From CAWAPS01 sp963783945 (GTDB lineage: Bacteria; Actinomycetota; Acidimicrobiia; Acidimicrobiales; Palsa-688), in the NCBI GenBank assembly GCA_963783945.1, contig CAWAPS010000030.1:71484-135483 (forward strand): 64,000 nt of DNA, given 5' to 3'. Positions 26,674 to 34,916 of this stretch are shown piece after piece; positions within the stretch are counted from its first letter, which is position 1, and each line of letters begins with the position of its first letter. Position numbers and translations under genes: made by a program. Below the pieces are notes generated by a model. The model was not told the DNA's origin and searched no databases. It worked only from the letters and a program-made list of their open reading frames with translations.

Positions 26674-27660
26674 TCAGCGTGCGGCCACGACGTTTCCGTA
26701 GGGAAGATCGAGTAACCGGCTGCGGTCGATCGGAGCCAAGTTGTCCTCGAGCAACCGCAACCGCAGCCCGTGGCCTCCAAGCAGATCGAGTAGCTCCGAG
26801 GGAGATCGACCTACCTGCAGGATCTGAGCGGGAGACCACTCGAAGAGGACCACCGCAGCGGGGTTGGCCCGCAGCGTCTGCTCCATTCCGGTGAATGCCT
26901 GGACTTCCGAACCTTCCACGTCCACCTTGACCACATCTACCCGTGGCAGGTCCTGAACCAGGTCGTCGAGCCGGGCCGCTTCGACCCGCACCACGGTCTC
27001 GCTGTCGGCCAGGTCGGCCAGACCGCCGCTCTCGGATCTCCCGATGCTCGAGTTGGCCGAGAAATGCACCCGCTCGTGGAAGTCCAGGGTCGTGGCCTCC
27101 GACCATGCGGCGCGATGCCAGACCCGGGTCCGCCCGTGAAGGCCGTTCATGGCGACGTTCCGCCGGAGGATATCCACGAGTCCGGGGTGGGCCTCCACCG
27201 AGACCACCCGCCCGCTCGCCCCGACCAGCCGGCCGCCGAGCAGGGTGAAGTACCCCACGTTGGCTCCGACGTCCACGAACACGTGTCCGTCACGGAGGGT
27301 CTCGTGCATCCAGGCGGTGACATGGGATTCCCACAGCCCGTCGAGCAGAAGCCACGGTGCCAGCAGCGAGTCCCGGGTGTCGACTGCCATCTTGGCGCCC
27401 CACCTGGTGGCGACCAGGGCCAGGTGATCGCCGAGGTACAGCGGCCCGCTCGGATACCTGGGGCCTTCCAGCCCGGCCAACCGCTGCTCAATGGCGTCGA
27501 GCTTGGCCGCCAGGTCGTCGTAACCGAGGGACCGGCGCAGGCGGGTCGCGGCCCGGCCGAGCAAGCCCCTGGCCCCACCTCCGAGCCGACCGCCGGCCCC
27601 GCCGCCGAGCCAGCCCCCGGCCCCGCCGCCGGTCCCACCTCCGAGCCGACCGCCGGTCAC
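26674..27660 (-). CDS. FkbM family methyltransferase
   Basis: SAM-binding motif HVFVDVGANVGYFTLLGGRLVG, then VVSVEAHPGLVDILRRNVAMNG, RLDDLVQDLPRVDVVKVDVEGSEVQAFTGME and VVLFEWSPAQI: the FkbM order. These enzymes O-methylate sugars, often at the ends of polysaccharides. The start GTG (27658-27660) overlaps the stop of the upstream glycosyltransferase as GTGA, so the longer ORF start is not needed. The first 30 residues are a glycine-rich minisatellite (GGGTGGGAGGWLGGGAGG), not part of the catalytic domain. Confidence 0.9.
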   Translation of the reverse strand: MTGGRLGGGTGGGAGGWLGGGAGGRLGGGARGLLGRAATRLRRSLGYDDLAAKLDAIEQRLAGLEGPRYPSGPLYLGDHLALVATRWGAKMAVDTRDSLLAPWLLLDGLWESHVTAWMHETLRDGHVFVDVGANVGYFTLLGGRLVGASGRVVSVEAHPGLVDILRRNVAMNGLHGRTRVWHRAAWSEATTLDFHERVHFSANSSIGRSESGGLADLADSETVVRVEAARLDDLVQDLPRVDVVKVDVEGSEVQAFTGMEQTLRANPAAVVLFEWSPAQILQVGRSPSELLDLLGGHGLRLRLLEDNLAPIDRSRLLDLPYGNVVAAR

Positions 27661-28871
27661 GCCGGCGAACCCAGCTTCCCCCGTCGGGACGGAAATGTCG
27701 TCAGGATGCGCTCGCACAGGTCGCCGTACCGGTCGGTGATGGCCGGCCAGGCGAACCGGCGCCGGGCGTACCCCGCTCCTCTGTCGGCCAGATGGTCGCG
27801 TACCCCGCCGTCCGCCAGCAAGAGGTCGACCGCCGCTTCGAAGTCACCGTAGTCACCGAACCAGAGCCCGCCGCCGCTTCGCCGGCAGTGCTCGACGGTC
27901 GGCTCGCATCGCCGGTTTACCAGGACCGGTTTGCCGGCCAGCCAGGCCTCCACCACGACCAGGCCGAACGACTCCCACGCCGACGGGCTCACGAGAAAGC
28001 TGCTGGCCGCCAGGGCCCCCCATTTCGTCTCCTCCGGTTGTCCGCCCGCAACCAGTACCCCGGCGTCGCCCGATACGTCTTCGTGGATCGGGCCGATGAG
28101 AACCAGTCGGGGGGCGTCCGGCCGCCGCCGGCGGTACAGCTGCCATAGGTCGACCAGCAGATGGGTGCCCTTGGATCGCTCGACCTTGCCCAGGCACAGG
28201 ACGAAGGGCTCGTCCGCCTGGAGGCCGAGGGCCTCCCGGGCGGCGGCAGGGTCCCCGTGTCCGTGGACCACGGCGTTGCCGATGACGGACGAGGGCAGGT
28301 GGGCCACCCGGAAGGTCCGCTCGACCAGAGCCCGCTCCGCGAACGAGTTGTACGAAAAGCCGCCGACCGCCTCGAAGACCCGCCGCATTATCGGCAGGTG
28401 GAACTCCGCCTCGTCGTGAGCCGCCCCGTGAAAGACCACCCGCCGACCGAGCGACTGCACCGCGTCGATGGAGGTCCAGTACAGGTAGGGCGTGACCGCC
28501 ACCAGGTCGCAATCCGAGGCCTCCGCCTCCGCGATCGCGTCCGGGCAGACCGGTCCGACCAGCTCGACGAACCTTCTCGCCTCCCGCTCGGAAACACCGC
28601 CCGGATCGGCCTTGAGACCGGCGTAGGTGTGCAGATAACGGGCGTCCCGGCCTGATCGGGACTGGTGTCGGTGCACTCTCACCCCGTCTATCTCGTAGTC
28701 CCCGGGCGGGTAATAGTCATCCCATGTCTCTGCGGACTGGGCACAGGTGGTGAAGACCTCGGCCTCCCATCCCTTGCGGGCAACCAGATGCTCGAGGAGG
28801 GCCCGCAGCCAGTGCTCGGTCCCGCCGATCACCTCCCTGCCGTAACGGGGGACGACCAGTCCGAGCTTCAC
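27657..28871 (-). CDS. Glycosyltransferase, GT4-like
   Basis: Start GTG (28869-28871) overlaps the stop of the previous gene (GTGA). The protein begins VKLGLVVPRYGREVIGGTEHWLRALLEHLVARKGWEAEVFTTCA. Its donor half has FVLCLGKVERSKGTHLLVDLW and VSPSAWESFGLVVVEAWLAGKPVLVNR with the GT4 Glu-x7-Glu pattern. It is the fifth gene of a minus-strand operon starting at 33311, and acts with the methyltransferases on either side in glycan assembly. Confidence 0.9.
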   Translation of the reverse strand: MKLGLVVPRYGREVIGGTEHWLRALLEHLVARKGWEAEVFTTCAQSAETWDDYYPPGDYEIDGVRVHRHQSRSGRDARYLHTYAGLKADPGGVSEREARRFVELVGPVCPDAIAEAEASDCDLVAVTPYLYWTSIDAVQSLGRRVVFHGAAHDEAEFHLPIMRRVFEAVGGFSYNSFAERALVERTFRVAHLPSSVIGNAVVHGHGDPAAAREALGLQADEPFVLCLGKVERSKGTHLLVDLWQLYRRRRPDAPRLVLIGPIHEDVSGDAGVLVAGGQPEETKWGALAASSFLVSPSAWESFGLVVVEAWLAGKPVLVNRRCEPTVEHCRRSGGGLWFGDYGDFEAAVDLLLADGGVRDHLADRGAGYARRRFAWPAITDRYGDLCERILTTFPSRRGKLGSPA

Positions 28872-29914
28872 CTGTGCCCTACCGCGCAGAACGTGCGACC
28901 GTCCGGGCTGTAGACGGCAGTCGCAGTGAAACCGGCTCCGGTGAGGGCTTGGAGCCAGGTCTCGGGGGTTGGGGGCCGGCGAGGAGCGAGGTCGGCCGTC
29001 TCGGTGCCCAGACGTTTGCTCCACCACCACGGCGCCTCGGAAACGACGATGACCGCACGGGCCGCTCCGGCCAGCCGGGCGACCAGACGGCGAAACGCCG
29101 GGGGGTCCGCGCTGACTTCCATTCCGGCCAGCACCACCGCCGTCAGCGAGTTATCCGGGACCGCCTCCAGATGAGTAGCCAGCTCACCCTCGTCTCCGCC
29201 GTCCTCTGAGGTGACCGGTACGAGAGGGTCCGGTGCCTCGATGTCGTATGCGTCCACCGACCCGGCGCGCAGTGCCGTGACCCACTGATGGCAGTTCACC
29301 CCATAACAGAGCACCCGGCCGGGGCCGGTCCCGAGCTCGGCCGCAACCCGCTCCGTCCAGACGCCGAGTTCCGGGATGATGGCAGGGGCCGGGGCCGGGG
29401 CCTTGGAGGGAGCCGCTCCGGGCCCCCCGCCGCTGGCCTCGATTCGGCCCAGCCGCCGGTCGAGCTCCGCCAGCTGTAGCGACGCCGTCCGCAGGCCCCC
29501 GGAGACGATCGACGCCAGAAGATCGAGCCGCTCGGCCAGCCGGCTCGGGTCGCCGGCCGCCAGCATCCGGCTGGCCCGCCCGACCAAGCCGGCCAACTCG
29601 CCCCGACCCCCCGACCCGCCCCGACTTCCCGACCCGCCCCGACTTCCCGGCTCGCCCCGGCCCCCACCACCGGATACGGACCCTGGAGCACCGTCGTCGG
29701 ACCGGACGTGGCGGATCGCCGAGTCGGCCAGCCGATCCAACCTCGAGCCGGGGGCGTCGGGAGCTTGCCGGTCCATCTCGATCGACAGCCGGGCTTCGTC
29801 GTCCACCGGAAACGACGGTTCGGCCCGCCGCCGGGCCGCCTCTTGTTCGAGCCGGCCTATCAGGGCGTCCAGGTCTGCGTCACCCGACGAAGCGTCGCCA
29901 TTGGGGCTGGGCAT
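28868..29914 (-). CDS. Class I SAM methyltransferase-like protein with a disordered N-terminal half
   Basis: Residues 1-110 are disordered, including a Gly/Arg/Ser repeat (SRGGSGSRGGSGGRGE). A coiled-coil stretch follows (LAERLDLLASIVSGGLRTASLQLAELDRRLGRIEASG). The C-terminal part has GRVLCYGVNCHQWVTALRAGSVDAYDI, DNSLTAVVLAGMEVSADPPAFRRLVARL and a final AGFTATAVYSPDGRTFCAVGHR, the spacing of a class I methyltransferase, but the glycine-rich motif I is degenerate. It may be a divergent or inactive enzyme. Located inside the glycan operon. Confidence 0.6.
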   Translation of the reverse strand: MPSPNGDASSGDADLDALIGRLEQEAARRRAEPSFPVDDEARLSIEMDRQAPDAPGSRLDRLADSAIRHVRSDDGAPGSVSGGGGRGEPGSRGGSGSRGGSGGRGELAGLVGRASRMLAAGDPSRLAERLDLLASIVSGGLRTASLQLAELDRRLGRIEASGGGPGAAPSKAPAPAPAIIPELGVWTERVAAELGTGPGRVLCYGVNCHQWVTALRAGSVDAYDIEAPDPLVPVTSEDGGDEGELATHLEAVPDNSLTAVVLAGMEVSADPPAFRRLVARLAGAARAVIVVSEAPWWWSKRLGTETADLAPRRPPTPETWLQALTGAGFTATAVYSPDGRTFCAVGHR

Positions 29915-29949
29915 CTCGCGACAGAAGGTAGCGGGTCGGGACCAGCCGG

Positions 29950-32283
29950 TCAGTCCATGACCGCCGACAGCAGGGTGCGGGCCAGGTCGCTGAACTGATG
30001 GTCCCCGGCGAAGGCCTGGCCGGCCCGGCTCAGGGCCAGCCGTTCCTCGGGAGAGCCGAGCAGATAGCTGATGCGTCGCGACACCTCGGCCGGGTCGGGA
30101 GAGGTCAGAGCCGAAACCGTCCCCGCCGGGTACTCGAGGGCCGACGGGATATTCGTGACGACCGGCAGCCCGGCCGCCAGGGCTTCCAGCACGGCCGCCG
30201 ATGTCTCACCGCCGGCGGCCTCCCGTAGCTGTACCGCCATCGCCGCCCGGCTCATCCAGGTCTGCCAGCTGTCGTCGTCGACCGAGCCGACGACGTGCAC
30301 CTTGTCCGCGTTGCCTCTGTAGCGAGCCCGATCGGCTATCACCTGGGCCAGGATGGGCAGGCACGGCCCCACGAACGCCAGCCGGCACCCCGATTCCGCT
30401 GCCGCGTCCACGAGCAGGTCCGGGCGCTTCGACATCGACACCACTCCTAGCGCGACGACCAGCCCGTCGCCGGCGGCCGGCCGCGCCGCCCCCACGGGGG
30501 GGCAGGCGGGCGGGAGCACGACGATCGGCGGGTGGTGAGCCAGAGGTGGCAGGTCGAGCTCCAGGAGCCTCCGGGCCGCTTCAGAGTTGACGAGCAGGCC
30601 CCGACACCGCTCGGCGAGAGGCGCAACCAGGCCCACACCCGCCTCGATCAGATCGAGGTTCGACCGTCCGGCCCGGCGGGCCGCTCCGAGTGGCGCCCGA
30701 CCCGGGTAGGCCCGCTGCAGGAGGCGGGCCAGCCGGGCGTCGAACTCGCGATCTCCCAGCCCCGAAAGGGCGGTCGTCGCCACCGCCGGAAGCCGCACCT
30801 CGTGCAGCCACAGCCAACCGGGGTGGCGCAGAGCCAGGGCGACCGTCGGGAGGTGGCCATCAGAGTTGCCGAGGACGTAGACCATGGCGTCATACGACGC
30901 GGGTCGGAAGTCGGTGCCCACCGCGGGTTGCGTCACGTGCCGAACCCCGGGTGGGAGGTCGGGCACGCCGCGGCCGGGCGTAACCGCGTCAACCAGCACG
31001 TTGGCCGGCATGCTGGCCAGGAGCCGGGAGCCGTAGACCCCGATCCCCCCTCCTGCCGGCGAGAGCGGGCCGGCCAGCGCCATCCGGCGCGGCAGCTCCC
31101 TCCGCCTCACCGCAGTCTGCCGGGCCGCCAGCCGATCGAACGCGGACGCGCTGCGGGCCGCCACCGCTTCCCACGTCCACGACGCGGCAAGGGCCTGCTG
31201 GGCGCACAGCACAGACGAACGCCTCTGGCTGTCGGCGAGAAGGGCGGCGATCGTCTCGGCGACACTCGCGGTGTCGGCCGGGTCGAACCCGGCGGCGGGG
31301 GTGGCGGCCACCTCCGCCAGCGAGGTGGTCCGCGATGCCAGGGCAGGTGTGCCGCAGGCGGCCGACTCGAGAACGGGAAGGCCGGCCCCCTCCGAGAGCG
31401 ATGGCATGACGGTCACGCTCGCCCGTCGGTAGCAGGCGCGAAGGAGCTCGTCACTGATGGCTCCGGTCATGATCAGGCGGTCCGACACGGCGGCGGCCCG
31501 GGCCGCCTGGCGCAGCCGGCTCCGCCAGTGGTCGGTCAGGTGGCCGGCCACCACCAGGTGCAGGTCCCACCCCTCGGCCGCCAGGAGCCCCATGGCCGCG
31601 ATCAGCCTTTCCGTGCCCTTCCGGACGTCGCTCCCGCTCACCGTGAACGCATAGGGCCGGCCCGCGAGCGACCCCAGGTGGTGATCCCAGAGCTCCCGGT
31701 CGGTGCCGTCGGGCGGGCAGAAGAACGGCGAGACTCCCGCCCCGACCGTCACTACCCGATCAGGCGGGCATCCGAGCAGGTCGATCGCCTCCCCGCGGGT
31801 GTGCTCGGAATCGGTGAGGATGAGGTCGGCCGACCCTACCCAGCGCGCCCGCGAGCGGTACCGGGCTTCGTGGGCCTCCGAGGGAAGGTAGTGGCGGGGA
31901 GCGCGGAGGGGGATGAGGTCGTAGAGGGTGACCGCCCGGGGCACGCCGCTCTCGGCCCAGTGAGCCCCGACGGCCAGGGCGGCGGAGTCCCTGGGACCGG
32001 TGTCCAGGAACGGGGCAGTCACGTGGTACACGATCGGGCGGTCACCGGCTATGAGGCGGCGAAGCTCGCTCCGGCTGTCCCACCTCACGAGCCCGGCGGT
32101 CACGAGCTCCCCCGGCAGGCCCGAGGCCGGCGGAAGTTCCGGTGCGAGGAGGGCCGAGCCAACCCGCCCGGCTCGGGCCAGAGCCAGGATGTACGAGGCG
32201 ACGTAGCGGCCGATGCCCCGGTCGGCGTAGCCGTCAACCTGGAGGGCCCTGATGTCGACGGCGGCCAGCGTCGGTACGGTCAA
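29950..32283 (-). CDS. Tandem double glycosyltransferase (two GT4-like halves)
   Basis: Start TTG (32281-32283) overlaps the stop of the small coiled-coil gene as TTGA; longer starts run into that gene. The 777-aa protein has two successive GT-B units. The first begins LAAVDIRALQVDGYADRGIGRYVA and includes VSGSDVRKGTERLIAAM and MPSLSEGAGLPVLESAACGTPAL. The second begins MALAGPLSPAGGGIGVYGSRLLASM and includes LGVVSMSKRPDLLVDAA and AAGGETSAAVLEALAAGLPVV. Double-domain glycosyltransferases of this sort make alternating or disaccharide linkages; the exact product is unknown. Confidence 0.88.
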   Translation of the reverse strand: MTVPTLAAVDIRALQVDGYADRGIGRYVASYILALARAGRVGSALLAPELPPASGLPGELVTAGLVRWDSRSELRRLIAGDRPIVYHVTAPFLDTGPRDSAALAVGAHWAESGVPRAVTLYDLIPLRAPRHYLPSEAHEARYRSRARWVGSADLILTDSEHTRGEAIDLLGCPPDRVVTVGAGVSPFFCPPDGTDRELWDHHLGSLAGRPYAFTVSGSDVRKGTERLIAAMGLLAAEGWDLHLVVAGHLTDHWRSRLRQAARAAAVSDRLIMTGAISDELLRACYRRASVTVMPSLSEGAGLPVLESAACGTPALASRTTSLAEVAATPAAGFDPADTASVAETIAALLADSQRRSSVLCAQQALAASWTWEAVAARSASAFDRLAARQTAVRRRELPRRMALAGPLSPAGGGIGVYGSRLLASMPANVLVDAVTPGRGVPDLPPGVRHVTQPAVGTDFRPASYDAMVYVLGNSDGHLPTVALALRHPGWLWLHEVRLPAVATTALSGLGDREFDARLARLLQRAYPGRAPLGAARRAGRSNLDLIEAGVGLVAPLAERCRGLLVNSEAARRLLELDLPPLAHHPPIVVLPPACPPVGAARPAAGDGLVVALGVVSMSKRPDLLVDAAAESGCRLAFVGPCLPILAQVIADRARYRGNADKVHVVGSVDDDSWQTWMSRAAMAVQLREAAGGETSAAVLEALAAGLPVVTNIPSALEYPAGTVSALTSPDPAEVSRRISYLLGSPEERLALSRAGQAFAGDHQFSDLARTLLSAVMD

Positions 32284-32555
32284 GAATCGGGCGACGGCGC
32301 CCCGAGGAGGCGCTCGATCTCGTCCAGGCGCCTCGAAAGACGCAGCTCTGACTCCACCATGCCGAGCGACTCCTCGGTCAGCGTCGAGGCCCGGGCGGCC
32401 GTCGTTTCCAGCATGACTTCGATCTCGTCCAGGCGACGGGCCAGCCGCTCCAGCCGCTCGTCCACCGGATCCATGCGCTCGTCTAGCCGGGCCAGCACCG
32501 GAGTGAGCATGCGCCGCCTCAGGCCGCGCAGGAAGCTGGCGAATCGGCTCCTCAA
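32280..32555 (-). CDS. Small coiled-coil protein, 91 aa
   Basis: TTG (32553-32555) overlaps the preceding gene's stop, and its own stop overlaps the start of the next gene, so it is a translationally coupled member of the operon. After a basic N-terminus (RSRFASFLRGLRRRMLTPVLARL), heptad-like repeats follow (LDERMDPVDERLERLARRLDEIEVML; LRLSRRLDEIERLLG). Similar helices occur in the neighbouring methyltransferase-like protein and the next broken glycosyltransferase, so it may scaffold these enzymes (inference). Confidence 0.6.
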   Translation of the reverse strand: MRSRFASFLRGLRRRMLTPVLARLDERMDPVDERLERLARRLDEIEVMLETTAARASTLTEESLGMVESELRLSRRLDEIERLLGAPSPDS

Positions 32556-33311
32556 GAAAGTCCCTCGCTCTCACCTCGGTCGATGCGGGTCGCCCGTCTC
32601 ACCCGTGACCAGGCCCGGAGAGCCCCCCAGCGCGTCACCAGGAGCAGGGCCTCCACGATGATTCGTCCCGACATCTTGGACTCGCCGAGCTCACGGTCCA
32701 CGAACCGGATCGGCACTTCCGTGACCGCGCCCCCGGCCCGGGCGACCCGATAGGCCATCTCGATCTGGAAGCCGTAGCCGTCCGCCCTGACGGCATCGAG
32801 GTCGATGCGCCGGAGGAGGTCGGCCCGGTAGGCACGGTAGCCCGAGGTCAGGTCGGCGACGTCCAGACCGAGCATGAGCCGGGAGTACCAATTGCCCGCA
32901 CGCGACAGGAGCTTTCGGTGGAAGCTCCACGCCGGCACCGACCCGCCCGGAATGTATCGGGATCCGATGACGAGATCATGGTGGTCGAGGGGTCGAAGAA
33001 GGGAGGAAAGGGCGGCCGGGTCGTGGGACAGGTCGGCGTCCATCTCCACCAGCGCTTCGGCTCCCCGGGCCAAACCCCAGGTGAACCCGGCCCGGTAGGC
33101 GTCGCCGAGGCCAAGCCGGCGGTCCCGGCGCAGGACGCTGCATCCCTCCGAGCTCGTGACCGATCTTCTCGGCCAGGTCGGCGGTGCCGTCGGGGCTGCC
33201 GTCGTCGACGACCAGGACCTCGGCGGCCGGCAGGGCATGGCGGGTGCGGCGGAGGACCTCCTCCACTGTCTCTACCTCGTTGTAAGTGGGCAGGACCACC
33301 AGGACGCGCAC
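32552..33311 (-). CDS. GT2 glycosyltransferase, dolichyl/polyprenyl-phosphate mannosyltransferase type, one frameshift
   Basis: Start GTG (33309-33311) lies 7 nt after a TAGGCT -10, so probably leaderless. The N-terminal frame has VRVLVVLPTYNEVETVEEVLRR and VLVVDDGSPDGTADLAEKIG. The rest, in another frame, has LRRDRRLGLGDAYRAGF, EALVEMDADLSHDPAAL and DRELGESKMSGRIIVEALLLVTRWG. Together this is a Dpm1/Ppm1-type enzyme, which loads a sugar onto a lipid carrier. The frames join at about 33140-33152. The gene length leaves one extra base, consistent with a single indel, real or from assembly. Confidence 0.85.
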
Positions 33312-33318
33312 CGGGAAG

Positions 33319-33324
33319 AGCCTA
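33319..33324 (-). promoter_or_regulatory. -10 hexamer of the glycan operon
   Basis: On the minus strand TAGGCT ends 7 nt before GTG 33311. Its first three bases are also the TAG stop codon of the upstream glycosyltransferase, so the operon start is tightly packed against that gene. Confidence 0.5.
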
Positions 33325-34890
33325 ATGAGGGTGCAAACCGGGTGACGGGGCACGCCCGTCCAGCCAAGCGGTGAGGGTCCCCAGGAAGTGCTTGGAGGTT
33401 GACGGGAGCGCGAAGCCCGCCGCCCGCTCCTTTCCGGACTTCACGATCGCCCGTCGAGCAGATTCGTCGCTCAACAGCCCATCCACCGCGCAGGCGACGA
33501 TCAGGGGGTCTTTGTCATCGAGCAGCACCCCCGCGTCGGCGACCGTCTCGGTCACCGCAGCCGCGCGAGTAAGCGACCACAGGAACACCGAGCTCCATGG
33601 CTTCGACGATCGGCACACAGAACCCTTCGTGCTCTGAGAGGCAGACGAACACGTCGGCGGCCGCGAAGTAGGCCAGAAGTTGGGAAAACTCGAGCGACTC
33701 GAATACTTCGAGGCTCTCGCCCAGCTCGAGCTCTCTGGCCATCAACTCGAGGGCGCGGCGGTACCGCGGTGAGGTAGCCCCACCGACGAAGGTCAGGCGG
33801 GCCTTGGGGTCGAACAGCCGCCGGTACACCGCGAAGGCTGCCACGATGTCGTGTTGGCACTTGTTCGGAGCGATACGGCCGACGAACAACCACCTCCGGC
33901 CGCCGCCTGCTTGGCGCCGGCCGATCGACGCCACTGTCCGCCGGTCAGGTGTCCGGTGGTACTCCTCCAGATCGAGCAGAATGGGGCACACGGCAGTGGC
34001 GCCGTATCCGAGATCGATTAGCTCCGCTTCGTTGAACTGGGAGTCAGCCAAGCCAAGCGACGTCACCGGGCGCGAGCAAGGCCAGCTCCCTGCGGGCCAG
34101 CTCCATGCTGCGGGCCGCCGGCGGCTCCCACCGGGCGAAGAACCGGGAAGGGGTGATGTTGTGGTAGTCGGAAGCCAACAGCTGGCCCGCTTTAGCCACT
34201 GAACCGAGCCACGCGGCCATGGGTGAATCGGTCGACACGTGGTAGAGAAGCACGCGGCCTCGGTCCGGCGCCGGCGAGCACTCCGAATAAAGGCGCGCCT
34301 GACCCGCCAGACGGTGATCGATAGACCCCACATATACCTCAGAGTCGAACCCGGCGTCCCGCAGGACCTGCCGGAACTGCAGGACGTGGTTGCTGATGGC
34401 GTCGTGTCTGACGAAGCTCGGGACGAGCTGATCAATCCTCACGACTGGGGGAGGCTCGTCTTCGAGTCGCTCCACCCGTCGGATCAGATCGTCCATTTCG
34501 GACCTGCAGGTCAGCGCTCGTCGCCTCGACTCGCTCAGTGCGATCGAGCAGTACGAGACCGAGGTTGGCTACTGATTGGCCGAATGCCGACACCTGGCGC
34601 CCGAAGTAGTCGAGGTACCAGGCGACCGATCTCTTGACCGTCCGCTTCACGGCACGAGCCGCCGGAATGCGGGATGCGGTCGGGACATCGAGATCGATGA
34701 CAGCCAACTCCCGCACCGCTTCCACCGCCGCACCGGCATCAGACCCATCGAGATCACGTACCTGCAGCCGCTCGGCCGCGGCTCGAACACGATCCAAGTA
34801 ACCTGGCGCCGAGCGAGGACAGCCGCTCTTCGGCTGCCCGGAGCCGGGTTGCCGACACTCCCTCGATCGCAGGTCTCACTCAAGGGAAGG
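33322..34890 (-). pseudogene. Glycosyltransferase (GT4-like) broken by several frameshifts
   Basis: Pieces in order from the 5' end: a coiled-coil region (LDRVRAAAERLQVRDLDGSDAG to VANLGLVLLDRTERV); MDDLIRRVERLEDEPPPVVRIDQLVPSFVRHDAISNHVLQ with YHVSTDSPMAAWLG; LADSQFNEAELIDLGY, RRWLFVGRIAPNKCQHDIVAAF, FVCLSEHEGFCVPIVEAMELGVPVVAYS; and AAAVTETVADAGVLLDDKDPLIVACA to a TAG at 33322. Frame changes fall near 34800, 34500, 34055 and 33565. Each half is well conserved, so the breaks look like single-base indels, not old decay. Confidence 0.75.
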
Positions 34891-34916
34891 TACCAGTCGA
34901 CCGAGATGCAGGTGTC

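Noticed and set aside
27657..29030. Longer N-terminus for the second GT4 starting at 29030
   Set aside because: The extra 53 residues overlap the upstream gene and are low quality; the GTGA overlap start at 28871 matches the family N-terminus.
30532..32661. A 709-codon plus-strand ORF
   Set aside because: It is antisense to the double glycosyltransferase, rich in Arg/Gly/Pro with no domain, as expected for the opposite strand of high-GC coding DNA.
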